From Holophagaceae bacterium (lineage in GTDB: Bacteria; Acidobacteriota; Holophagae; Holophagales; Holophagaceae): a stretch of DNA of 21,167 nt. Where the stretch lies: positions 17,253 to 38,419 of the forward strand of contig PMJK01000133.1 of assembly GCA_003158505.1 (NCBI GenBank), read 5' to 3'. Every line of letters begins with the position of its first letter. Positions within the stretch are counted from its first letter, which is position 1. Positions 1 through 6,670 of the stretch are shown piece after piece. The translations under genes and the position numbers were made by a program. Below the pieces are notes generated by a model. That model was not told the DNA's origin. It saw only the letters and a program-made list of their open reading frames with translations, and did no database searches.

Positions 1-140
1 CGGTAGCGCTTCCCGGCGCTGCGCTCGCTGGCGGCGAGATGCTCCACGCGGAACAGGGGATGGTTGGCCAGACGGCGCACGAAGCGCTGGCCGACGACGC
101 CGGTAGCGCCCAGGACGGTGACGGGGATCTTGGTGGTCAT
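1..140 (-). CDS. asd: Aspartate-semialdehyde dehydrogenase, 5' part only
   Basis: Only the first 46 codons are in the window; the gene continues past the left edge. The protein begins MTTKIPVTVLGATGVVGQRF, a Rossmann NADP-binding motif (GATGVVGQ), followed by LANHPLF and LAASERSAGKRY, which are typical of the archaeal/fungal-type Asd branch. Asd reduces L-aspartyl-4-phosphate to the semialdehyde, the branch point to lysine/diaminopimelate, threonine and methionine. The catalytic cysteine lies outside the window and cannot be checked. The ATG at 140 is three bases after the stop of the M20 gene, with GGGAG about eight bases upstream inside that gene, so the two are very likely co-transcribed and coupled. 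The lysine riboswitch ahead of the M20 gene should therefore control asd as well. Confidence 0.87.
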   Translation of the reverse strand, partial: MTTKIPVTVLGATGVVGQRFVRRLANHPLFRVEHLAASERSAGKRY

Positions 141-143
141 GGT

Positions 144-1178
144 TCAGTCTCCCAGGAAATGCAGGGCCAAGCGGCGGTTGAGATCCACACCGGCCTCGAG
201 GTCGGTCAGGGTGAGGTGTTCGTCGAGGGTATGCGCGACGGTGATGCTGCCCGGTCCCGCCAGCACCACGCTGCGGTCCGGCACCAGGGCCCGCAGGGCC
301 GGCGCGTCGGAGCCGAAGGGCATGGGAGCCAGGTCGAAGCCCGGCACGGCGGGATACAGATCGGCGGGCTCGTCCAGACGGAGGTCCACCGAACCCTCGG
401 ACGGTGCCAGGCGCCGGACCTCGTCCAGGAAAGTGCTGCCCGGCACCACTCGAGCCAACAGGTGAGCCTCGGCCCTGGCCGGAACGGAATTCACGGCCTC
501 CCCGGCCTGAAGCAGGCCCAGGTTCCAGAGTTCCCGGCCCAGCTGGGCATCCACCGGACGCGGTTGTTCCCGGAGGCGCTGCAGCCAGTCCAGCAGGGGC
601 CAGGTGGCGTTGCAGCCCAGTTCGGGACTTCCGCTATGGGCAGCCCGGCCCTCGCAGCTGAGGTACACGTGCTGCACACCGCGCTGTCCGGTGGCCAACT
701 TCAACTCCGTGGGTTCGCCATTGATGAGTGCCTTCAACTCCTGCAGGTGGCTCGCCAGAGCCAGGGCCGCCGTGGCACCGGCGCTGTCGGTTTCCTCCCC
801 CACGACGCCCAGCCAGGCCAGGCCCTCTCGGCCTTCGTCCAATAGCGTCTTCACCGCCGCCAGCTGCGCGACGATCTGCCCCTTCGCATCACAGGCACCC
901 CTTCCGATCAGGGCCTCGCCTTCGATGCGTGGCAGGAAATAGGGCGGCACCGTGTCGAGATGGGTGGAGAAGAGCACCCGCGGCACCCCCCACAGGGCCA
1001 GCACATTGGTACGACCCTCCGCCACCGGCTGTTCCACCACCGTCGCGCCGAGCTCCTGCAGCAGCTGGCGCAGCACGGGCAGTCCGACATCCTCGGCCCC
1101 CGAAGTGGTTTCCGCCGCACAGAGGGCCATCAGCCTGGCGGTGAGCCAGCGTCGAAGATCTGCGGGGGCTGCGTTCAT
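144..1178 (-). CDS. dapE: M20 family metallo-deacylase, probably succinyl-diaminopimelate desuccinylase
   Basis: This 344-residue protein has the M20 di-zinc aminoacylase signature. His73 and Asp75 lie in STHLDTVPP, Asp97 in GRGACDAKG, the catalytic and metal glutamates Glu128/Glu129 in VVGEETDSAG, Glu155 in INGEPTELK, and a C-terminal AHTLDEH motif supplies the last histidine ligand. These enzymes remove acyl groups from amino acids (DapE, ArgE, LysK). The choice of DapE rests on context, since a lysine riboswitch precedes it and asd follows by three bases, both pointing to the diaminopimelate/lysine pathway. It is shorter than a typical DapE (about 375 residues), so a LysK- or ArgE-like specificity is not excluded. 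The ATG at 1178 has GAGG five bases upstream. The enzyme is expected to be cytoplasmic. Confidence 0.85.
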   Translation of the reverse strand: MNAAPADLRRWLTARLMALCAAETTSGAEDVGLPVLRQLLQELGATVVEQPVAEGRTNVLALWGVPRVLFSTHLDTVPPYFLPRIEGEALIGRGACDAKGQIVAQLAAVKTLLDEGREGLAWLGVVGEETDSAGATAALALASHLQELKALINGEPTELKLATGQRGVQHVYLSCEGRAAHSGSPELGCNATWPLLDWLQRLREQPRPVDAQLGRELWNLGLLQAGEAVNSVPARAEAHLLARVVPGSTFLDEVRRLAPSEGSVDLRLDEPADLYPAVPGFDLAPMPFGSDAPALRALVPDRSVVLAGPGSITVAHTLDEHLTLTDLEAGVDLNRRLALHFLGD

Positions 1179-1183
1179 GGATA

Positions 1184-1234
1184 CCTCGGCGGGCCGACGG
1201 TGCCTTCAGGAACGCGGTGGAAAGGATCCCGCCG
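1184..1234 (-). promoter_or_regulatory. Possible ribosome-site-hiding helix below the lysine riboswitch
   Basis: On the minus strand, CGGCGGG (1234-1228), just downstream of the aptamer, is perfectly complementary to CCCGCCG (1193-1187), which runs into the GAGG Shine-Dalgarno (1187-1184) of the M20 gene. No U-tract follows a hairpin here, so translational rather than transcriptional control is inferred. The switch between aptamer P1 and this helix was judged by eye only. Confidence 0.45.
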
Positions 1235-1236
1235 CC

Positions 1237-1410
1237 GTGCCTCAGGCCCTCCGTACCGGGTGACCGGCACGACAGCCGCCGGGCTTTCGCCTCGACGTCC
1301 AGGGGGCGCGTTGATGCTCCGCGATCCCTTCGGCGATCCTCCCCTTTCCCGCCGGGTCATCAGGTTCATCACCCTCGCCGTCGGTACTGATGGGAACCGC
1401 TCCTCCATCG
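1237..1410 (-). ncRNA. Lysine riboswitch (L-box aptamer)
   Basis: Read on the minus strand, the leader of the M20 gene matches the L-box core as I recall it from the Bacillus subtilis lysC leader, in the right order. AGGAGCGGUU is followed by AGUA (1388-1385), then a P2 arm with the kink-turn-like stretch GGGUGAUGAACCUGAUGACC. Next comes the diagnostic AAAGGGGAGGAUCGCCGAAG (1347-1328), then a P4 arm capped by GGCGAAAGCC (1291-1282). The 3' half has GGCGGCUGUC (1280-1271), a P5 hairpin and GGAGGGCC (1252-1245). The lysC equivalents are GAAAGGGGAGCGUCGCCGAAG, GGCUGUC and GGAGGGCU. The closing P1 helix looks weak by eye. A possible -10 element (TATTAC, 1419-1414) would start transcription almost at the aptamer, but I found no good -35. 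Lysine binding would shut down the dapE-asd transcript. Confidence 0.87.
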
Positions 1411-1585
1411 GAAGTAATACCTTCCCACGACACGGCTCCCAGTGCAACTCCGTCTGGCCCTGCTGGGTGGGTTGGGGCAGAGGATAGCCTGGGGAGATGC
1501 TGCCGGGCCTCATTTGATCCTGGTCGAGCTTCCCTCCTCGGGCCTGCGGGTTTTGGCGGAGCTACACTGGAGGTTCGGAGCGCCC
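1411..1585. other. Divergent control region between the riboswitch and thiG
   Basis: With the riboswitch leader this completes a gene-free stretch of about 400 bases. I see no RNA gene, repeat or convincing paired -35/-10 elements in this part. An open frame runs into thiG from upstream (from 1442), but its residues do not resemble ThiG or ThiS. No TPP riboswitch core was found on either strand. Confidence 0.5.
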
Positions 1586-2362
1586 ATGTCCCTCGTCATT
1601 GCCGGCAAGACCTTCAACAACCGCCTTGTCCTCGGAACGGGGAAGTACAAGGACTTCGCCACCATGCAGGCCTGCTACCGGGCGGCCCGGGTGGAGATGG
1701 TCACCCTGGCCGTGCGCCGCTTCGACTTGGAGGCCAAGGGCGAGGACAACATCCTGAACTGGATCCCTAAGAACATCGCCCTGCTGCCCAACACCGCCGG
1801 CTGCTACACCCGCGAGGACGCCCTGCGCGTGGCACGGCTGGCCCGCGAAGCCCTTGATACGGACTGGGTGAAACTCGAGGTCATCGGGGACCCGAAGAGC
1901 CTCTACCCGGACAACGAGGAGACCCTGGCGGCCGCGAAGATTCTTGTGAAAGAGGGCTTCATCGTGCTGCCTTACGTGAACGCCGATCCCATCCTCGCCA
2001 AGAAGCTCTGCGACGTGGGCTGCGCCGCCGTCATGCCCCTGGGCAGCGCCATCGGCTCGGGGTTGGGTGTGCAGAACCCCATGACGCTGCTGCTCATCAA
2101 GGAAGTCGTTGCGGCCTACAAGCTCCCCATGATTGTGGATGCGGGCGTGGGCACCGCCTCCGACGCCGCCTTGGCCATGGAGCTGGGCGCCGATGGCGTG
2201 CTGCTGAACACGGCCGTGGCCGAGGCCGGCGAGCCCACCCGGATGGCCCAGGCCATGGACTTTGCCGTGCAGGCCGGCCGCCTCGCCTTCGAAAGCGGCC
2301 GCATGCCCAAGCGCCTCTACGCCAGCGCCAGCAGCCCGCTGACCGGAGTCATCGGCAAGTAG
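1586..2362 (+). CDS. thiG: Thiazole synthase
   Basis: ThiG builds the thiazole phosphate moiety of thiamine from 1-deoxy-D-xylulose 5-phosphate, dehydroglycine and ThiS thiocarboxylate in the cytoplasm. The 258 residues match the family's usual length of about 255-260. The Schiff-base lysine is Lys96 in DWVKLEVIGDPK. Other landmarks are the N-terminal LVLGTGKY, LLPNTAGCYT, VMPLGSAIGSGLGVQNP, IVDAGVGTASDAA, GVLLNTAVAEA and the C-terminal YASASSPLTG. The ATG at 1586 was chosen because the protein then starts where ThiG normally does; GGAGG lies 12 bases upstream and CGGAG five bases upstream. No thiS, thiF, thiH/thiO or thiC lies in the window, so this is an isolated thiamine gene. It converges on the aminotransferase gene across a strong hairpin. 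Confidence 0.97.
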   Translation: MSLVIAGKTFNNRLVLGTGKYKDFATMQACYRAARVEMVTLAVRRFDLEAKGEDNILNWIPKNIALLPNTAGCYTREDALRVARLAREALDTDWVKLEVIGDPKSLYPDNEETLAAAKILVKEGFIVLPYVNADPILAKKLCDVGCAAVMPLGSAIGSGLGVQNPMTLLLIKEVVAAYKLPMIVDAGVGTASDAALAMELGADGVLLNTAVAEAGEPTRMAQAMDFAVQAGRLAFESGRMPKRLYASASSPLTGVIGK

Positions 2363-2386
2363 GGCATCGCCTCGCGAATCCGCAAA

Positions 2387-2416
2387 GGAAGCGCCCGGCA
2401 ATCGCCGGGCGCTTCC
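2387..2416. terminator. Bidirectional hairpin between thiG and the aminotransferase gene
   Basis: A perfect 13-bp stem (GGAAGCGCCCGGC / GCCGGGCGCTTCC) with a four-base AATC loop lies in the 72-base gap between two convergent genes. It lacks a long T-run: only TTT follows on the minus strand and none on the plus strand. It is probably a weak or shared terminator, or an mRNA 3'-end stabiliser. Confidence 0.7.
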
Positions 2417-2434
2417 CCATCGCGGTGCGTTTCG

Positions 2435-3586
2435 TTACCGCGCCGGGATCGCCTCTCGAAGGCCGACCTCGGTTAGTGCGGTGGCAAGGTACCCCACGGT
2501 GCGGTCCACGTTGTGCAGTTTGTCCAGCCCGAACAGGCCGATCCGGAAGGTCATGAAATCCGCCGGTTCGTCACACTGCAGCGGCACGCCGGACGCCACC
2601 TGCAGGCCCGCGGCGAGGAACTTCTTGCCGGACTGAATGTCTGGGTCCGTGGTGTAGCTCACCACCACGCCCGGAGCCTTGAACCCCTCGGCGGCCACGC
2701 TGGGCAGGCCGCAGCTTTCCAGCAGAGCCCGGGCCTTGGCGCCCAGCTCCGCCTGCTCGGCCCGCAGCTTTTCGAAGCCGTAGGCCTCCATCTCCTGCAT
2801 CACCGCGCAATCCCGGGCCAGGGAATCGGTGGGCATGGTGGCGTGGTAGGCGTGGCCGCCCTTCAGGTAGGCGTCCATGATCTGGGACCATTTCTTGAGG
2901 TCGCAAGCGAAGCTGGTGCTGGTGGTGCTTTCCATCACGCCCTTGGCCTTCTCGGAGAGCATCACCATGGCGCAGCAGGGGCTGCCGCTCCAGCCCTTCT
3001 GTGGAGCCGTCACGATCACGTCCACGCCGATGGCCTCCATGTCCACCCACATGCAGCCCGAGGCGACGCAGTCCAGCACGAACAGGCCGCCGGCTGCGTG
3101 GGTCGCCTTCGCCACCGCCCGCAGGTAGTCGTCGGGGAGGATGATGCCGGACGCGGTCTCCACGTGGGGGGCGATCACCACGGCGGGCTTCTCCGCGGCG
3201 ATGGCGGCCACCACCTCGGCGATGGGCGTCGGCACCCAGGGCGACTGCCGATCCGTGCCGGTGCGGCGCGCCTTGAGTACCGTGTGCGCGGAGGGAATCC
3301 CTCCCATGTCGAAGATCTGGGACCAGCGGTAGCTGAAGAAGCCGTCCCGGATCACCAGCGCCTTCTTGCCAGTGACGAACTGCCGGGCCACGGCCTCCAT
3401 GCCGAAGGTGCCGCTGCCGGGCACCAGCACGGCCGCCTGGGCGTGGTAGACCTGCTTGAGGATGCGGTTCATCTCCCGCATCACCTGCTGGAAGCGCTTG
3501 GACATGTGGTTCAGCGCGCGGTCGGTGTAGACCACGGAGAATTCCAGCAGTCCATCGGGGTCAATATTGGGAAGCAGTGCGGTCAT
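2435..3586 (-). CDS. Class V PLP-dependent aminotransferase
   Basis: This 383-residue fold-type I enzyme belongs to the alanine-glyoxylate/serine-pyruvate aminotransferase group. PLP-binding marks are the phosphate-cup motif PGSGTFGMEA (residues 56-65), the HVETASG loop (141-147), Asp172 in FVLDCVASG, and the Schiff-base Lys197 in VTAPQKGWSG. It should move an amino group between a small amino acid and a 2-oxo acid such as pyruvate or glyoxylate; the sequence does not fix the substrate. The ATG at 3586 has a strong GAGGAGG about eight bases upstream. It is the last gene of a leftward operon with the cupin (23-base gap) and the LctP-family permease, which suggests it works on the imported compound. 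Alternatives in the same fold, such as phosphonoalanine or sulfo-amino-acid transaminases, are not excluded. Confidence 0.85.
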   Translation of the reverse strand: MTALLPNIDPDGLLEFSVVYTDRALNHMSKRFQQVMREMNRILKQVYHAQAAVLVPGSGTFGMEAVARQFVTGKKALVIRDGFFSYRWSQIFDMGGIPSAHTVLKARRTGTDRQSPWVPTPIAEVVAAIAAEKPAVVIAPHVETASGIILPDDYLRAVAKATHAAGGLFVLDCVASGCMWVDMEAIGVDVIVTAPQKGWSGSPCCAMVMLSEKAKGVMESTTSTSFACDLKKWSQIMDAYLKGGHAYHATMPTDSLARDCAVMQEMEAYGFEKLRAEQAELGAKARALLESCGLPSVAAEGFKAPGVVVSYTTDPDIQSGKKFLAAGLQVASGVPLQCDEPADFMTFRIGLFGLDKLHNVDRTVGYLATALTEVGLREAIPAR

Positions 3587-3609
3587 GGCGGATCCTCCTC
3601 AGAATTTGC

Positions 3610-4017
3610 TTAGAGCCAGTTGATGTCGGTGCCGGCGGGGAGATGGGGGGTGAAGATAGAAAGATACTGCAGGTTTTCCTCCAGGGCCCGGGTGTCATGG
3701 ATGATGCCCCGAGGGCAGACGTGAACATCGCCCGCCTTCACGGGTTTCCACTCGCCATTGACCAGGATCTCGCCCCTGCCACCCACCACGATCACATATT
3801 CGTCACAGACCGTGTGGAAGTGGTGGCCGATGGTGGTGCCTTTCACGGCCGTCCGGATCATCATCTGGGTGCGCGGGGCCTCGAAGACCACCTCGCTGTC
3901 CACGCCCTTTTCGGGCAGGGCCCGCTGGGTGTAGTAATCCGGCAGATTGAGCAGCACCGCCACGTTGGGAGTGGAGTCGATGAGGCCCTTCAGGGTTTCC
4001 AGTTCGCAGGTTGTCAT
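3610..4017 (-). CDS. Small single-domain cupin protein
   Basis: This 135-residue protein has both conserved cupin motifs. Motif 1 is GTTIGHHFHTVCDEY, with His66, His68 and Glu73 as likely metal ligands; motif 2 is GDVHVCPRGIIHDT, with His107. It should be a cytoplasmic beta-barrel metalloprotein, either a small dioxygenase/isomerase or a ligand-binding protein. The ATG at 4017 has AAGGAGA about seven bases upstream. It sits between the LctP-family permease (44 bases upstream) and the class V aminotransferase (23 bases downstream), so it most likely modifies or senses the compound that enters through the permease. The sequence alone does not identify a substrate. There is no DNA-binding domain, so it is not a cupin-type transcription factor. 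Confidence 0.82.
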   Translation of the reverse strand: MTTCELETLKGLIDSTPNVAVLLNLPDYYTQRALPEKGVDSEVVFEAPRTQMMIRTAVKGTTIGHHFHTVCDEYVIVVGGRGEILVNGEWKPVKAGDVHVCPRGIIHDTRALEENLQYLSIFTPHLPAGTDINWL

Positions 4018-4061
4018 GTCGTGTCTCCTTTAAGGGATGCGGTTGGATGGCTGGTTCCCGC

Positions 4062-5723
4062 TCAGCTGACGGCCGGAGCGGTCGGGAGAATCCAGGGGAT
4101 GGCGAAGGCCTGCAGGAGCACCACGACCACCACGATCCCCAGGAGGATCATTGAATATTTCAATGTTTTCCTGAAAATGTCCGTCTCCTTGCCCACGAGC
4201 CCCACCGCGGCGCAGGCCACGGCGATGGACTGGGGGGAGATCAGCTTGCCCATGACGCCACCGAACAAGTTGGCCGAGGTAGTGAGGACCGGGTTGAAGC
4301 CCAGGTGGGTGGCCGTGACCTGCTGGAGTTTGCCGAACAGGGCCGCCGACGACGTCACCGATCCGGTGAGGAACACGCCCAACAGGCCGATGACAGGGGA
4401 GAAAACGGGAAAGGCCATGCCTGTGAGGACGGCGAAGGCCAGGCCCAGTGTGAAGGACATGCCCGAATAGTTGGCCAGGAAGCCCAGGCCGATGACCGAC
4501 GCCAGGGTGATGAGGGCGAAGCGGAGCTGCTTGAGGGTCTTCAGGAAGACCCTGCCGCCGGTCGCAGGATTGATGCCCAGCACCCCCATGGAGATCAGGG
4601 CGGAGAGGAACATGGCGGTCCCGGGGGCCGTGAACCATTCCCAGCGGTAGCTGGCGGCATAGGCGGCGGGCTTCGCGACGATGGGGGCGGCCTTGAATAC
4701 CACGCCGTCCAACCCGGGCCAGTGCGGGACCGCCAGGAACCAGTGGTGGGTCTTGAGGGCGAAATTTTTGAAGAAGGGGGTACCCCAGACGGCCATGACC
4801 ACCATAAGGATGAGGAAGGGCGACCAGGCCTTGAAGACCTGGCCTGCGGAATGGCTGGCCCCAGCGTCTTGGCTGGCTGCCTGGTCGTCCTCGAAGGTCC
4901 AGATGGTCTTGGGCTGCCAGATCCGGATGAAGAGGACCAGGCACACCAGGGAGACGACGGAGGCCGTGATGGCGGGCAGTTCGGGACCGAAGTAGGTGGA
5001 TACCACCAAGGACGCGGCGGCGTAGCTGATGCCCGCCACCAGGGCTGCGGGGAGCACTTCCTTGGCCCGTTTGAAGCCCACCATGACCACGACCATGAAG
5101 AAGGGGATGATCAGGGCCATGAAGGCCATGTCGATGCCCACGGCGCGCGCCATGGTCGTGGCGGGAATGCCCGTCACGGTGGACATCATGATTGTGGGCA
5201 CACCCACCGGGCCGAAGGGCACGGGAGGCGTGTTGGCCACCAGACAGATGACCGCCGCGGGAAGGGCCGGGAATCCCAGGCCAATGAGCATGGCGGCGGC
5301 CACCGCCACCGGCGCTCCCTGCCCGGCCACTCCCTCCATGAACGCGGAGAAGGAGAAGGCGATGAGCAGTGCCTGGATGCGGCGGTCTGGTGAAAGGGAG
5401 GAAATGGACCTCTTGATGACCTCGAACTGCCCGGATTCGACCGTGAGGTTGAACAGGAAGACGGCCGTCAAGATGATCCATCCAATTGGGAACAGGCCCG
5501 TCACCATGCCCAGGGCTGAGGCCGACAGCGCGGCAGTGACCGGCATCCGGTACACCAGAACGCTGATGACGATGGTGAGGATCAAGGTGAGGACTCCCGC
5601 CACATGGCCCTTCATGCGCTTCACAGCCAGGGCCCAGAATAGAAAGAAGATGGGGATGGCCACTACCAGGGCTGTCAGGAGCAGGCTCCCGTGAAGCGCG
5701 AAGTAGTCCTGGTTCCATTGCAT
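4062..5723 (-). CDS. Lactate permease family (LctP/LldP) transporter
   Basis: This is an integral membrane protein of 553 residues, close to the usual LldP length of about 550, with roughly 12-14 hydrophobic segments. Family hallmarks are WIILTAVFLFNLTVESGQFEVIKRSI near residue 85 (quoted in part), SAFMEGVAGQGAPVAVAAAM near residue 130, NTPPVPFGPVGVPT near residue 165 and a C-terminal GFNPVLTTSANLFGGVMGK stretch. These carriers import L-/D-lactate, glycolate or related 2-hydroxy acids with protons across the inner membrane. The ATG at 5723 has AAGGACG about eight bases upstream. It heads a leftward operon with a cupin and a class V aminotransferase instead of the usual lactate dehydrogenase genes (lldD or lutABC), so the substrate may not be lactate. 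Confidence 0.92.
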   Translation of the reverse strand: MQWNQDYFALHGSLLLTALVVAIPIFFLFWALAVKRMKGHVAGVLTLILTIVISVLVYRMPVTAALSASALGMVTGLFPIGWIILTAVFLFNLTVESGQFEVIKRSISSLSPDRRIQALLIAFSFSAFMEGVAGQGAPVAVAAAMLIGLGFPALPAAVICLVANTPPVPFGPVGVPTIMMSTVTGIPATTMARAVGIDMAFMALIIPFFMVVVMVGFKRAKEVLPAALVAGISYAAASLVVSTYFGPELPAITASVVSLVCLVLFIRIWQPKTIWTFEDDQAASQDAGASHSAGQVFKAWSPFLILMVVMAVWGTPFFKNFALKTHHWFLAVPHWPGLDGVVFKAAPIVAKPAAYAASYRWEWFTAPGTAMFLSALISMGVLGINPATGGRVFLKTLKQLRFALITLASVIGLGFLANYSGMSFTLGLAFAVLTGMAFPVFSPVIGLLGVFLTGSVTSSAALFGKLQQVTATHLGFNPVLTTSANLFGGVMGKLISPQSIAVACAAVGLVGKETDIFRKTLKYSMILLGIVVVVVLLQAFAIPWILPTAPAVS

Positions 5724-5803
5724 AAGCTTCGTCCTTTCTCACAATTCCGTTTGGCTATCGGGAGTCACTGGACGATGCTCGCCCGACTCCGGCAGCTGGG
5801 ACA

Positions 5804-5822
5804 CCAAATACGTTTGTATTGG
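5804..5822. promoter_or_regulatory. Candidate operator upstream of the permease operon
   Basis: The imperfect inverted repeat CCAAATACGTTTGTATTGG (arms CCAA(A)TAC and GTATTGG) lies about 80 bases upstream of the permease start, in a locally AT-rich leader. Its general form resembles the operators of FadR/LldR-type GntR regulators, but no such regulator gene is in the window and the match is by eye. Confidence 0.3.
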
Positions 5823-5871
5823 CCGAGGAGTGAGTCATCTGGATCCAAATCACTATGGGTTGAAGATCTGA

Positions 5872-5900
5872 TTGGCGATGTGACGATCGTCAATTATTCA
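5872..5900 (+). promoter_or_regulatory. Candidate sigma-70 promoter for yceH with a palindrome in its spacer
   Basis: TTGGCG (5872-5877) and TATTCA (5895-5900) are separated by 17 bases, placing a start near 5907, about 48 bases ahead of yceH. The spacer contains the perfect 12-base palindrome TGACGATCGTCA (5881-5892). About five such palindromes are expected by chance in a window of this size, so only the position makes it notable. Confidence 0.35.
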
Positions 5901-5954
5901 AGGAGGGCCAGTACATCCATGCCGGGAAGCGGGGTCCAGTAAACGGGCGCCCTG

Positions 5955-6599
5955 ATGGATAATGCCCCCATGCCCGATCTCGACCTCGCCCCATTGGAGT
6001 GCCGCATCCTTGGATGCCTGCTGGAAAAGCAGCTCAGCACACCGGATGTCTACCCCCTCTCCATGAACACGCTGGTGAACGCCTGCAATCAGTCCAGTAA
6101 CCGCGACCCCGTGCTGTCGGTGACAGAGCCCGAGGTCCTGGAGGCCGTGGATAGGCTCATCAACAGAGGCCTCGCCGAGCATTGGCCGGGCCGCGTCCTG
6201 AAGGTGGCCCACACCGCCAAGCCCACCTGGAACCTCTCCGTGCAGGAAGCCGCCCTGCTGGCGGAGTTGTTGCTCCGGGGCCCACAGACGTCCGGTGAGC
6301 TGCGCACCAACACCCGGCGCATGTATACCTTCCCGGATCTCGCCGAAGTGGAGGGCTGCCTGGCCGTGCTGATGGAGGCCGAACCGCCCCTGGTGGTCCG
6401 GCTGGCGAGGGCCCCAGGCGCACGCGAAGCCCGTGTGGCGCACCTGCTTTCGGGCCCCCTGGATGCGGCCGCCACCCCTTCCGAATCGGCGTCTCCCCGT
6501 CCGGGACGACTGGATCAGCTGGAATCCGAAGTGGCCTCCCTCCGTGAGGAACTGGCGGAGCTGCGCCAAGCCTTTGAGGCCTTCAAGGCCCAGTTCTGA
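5955..6599 (+). CDS. yceH: YceH/DUF480 (UPF0502) winged-helix protein
   Basis: The 214 residues match the DUF480 family: LAPLECRILGCLLEKQLSTP at the start, YPLSMNTLVNACNQSSNRDPV, then LIERGLAEHWPGR-like and GPQTSGELRTNTRRMYTF motifs. The fold is two tandem winged-helix domains, suggesting nucleic-acid binding, but the family has no settled function. After about residue 185 the protein ends in a short predicted coiled coil (LDQLESEVASLREELAELRQ). The ATG at 5955 lacks a clear ribosome site; an in-frame ATG at 5970, leaving MPDLDLAPLE, is an equally plausible start. A good AGGAGG at 5901-5906 lies too far upstream for either and instead precedes a seven-codon frame (5919-5942). The gene is divergent from the permease operon and convergent with the barstar gene. 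Confidence 0.9.
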   Translation: MDNAPMPDLDLAPLECRILGCLLEKQLSTPDVYPLSMNTLVNACNQSSNRDPVLSVTEPEVLEAVDRLINRGLAEHWPGRVLKVAHTAKPTWNLSVQEAALLAELLLRGPQTSGELRTNTRRMYTFPDLAEVEGCLAVLMEAEPPLVVRLARAPGAREARVAHLLSGPLDAAATPSESASPRPGRLDQLESEVASLREELAELRQAFEAFKAQF

Positions 6600-6670
6600 G
6601 GGCCCCGGGCCGCCGTCGTAGCCCGGTCCTGCCAGGCCTTGGCGGTTTCCCGGTCGGTGGCATCCACGCC

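Noticed and set aside
1442..1585. Upstream in-frame extension of thiG
   Set aside because: The 48 extra residues do not resemble ThiG or ThiS, and the ATG at 1586 fits the family start and a ribosome site.
1411..1585. TPP riboswitch ahead of thiG
   Set aside because: Neither the CUGAGA nor the ACCUGAUCUGG-like core is present on the plus strand.
2513..3613. A 366-codon plus-strand frame opposite the class V aminotransferase
   Set aside because: It is rich in His, Gly and Ala with no domain; the opposite strand has all aminotransferase motifs and a strong ribosome site.
4030..5742. A 570-codon minus-strand frame overlapping the permease gene
   Set aside because: It lies in another frame of the same strand and reads as His/Pro/Arg-rich low-complexity sequence, whereas the neighbouring frame gives a complete LctP protein.
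5919..5942. Seven-codon frame MPGSGVQ after a good AGGAGG, upstream of yceH
   Set aside because: Too short to judge; no attenuator structure or codon bias seen, and the spacing from AGGAGG (12 bases) is long.
6600..6670. Open frame continuing past the barstar stop codon (reading DATDRETAKAW)
   Set aside because: The inhibitor already ends where barstar proteins end, and the continuation runs into the antisense of yceH, so it is probably not a broken longer gene.
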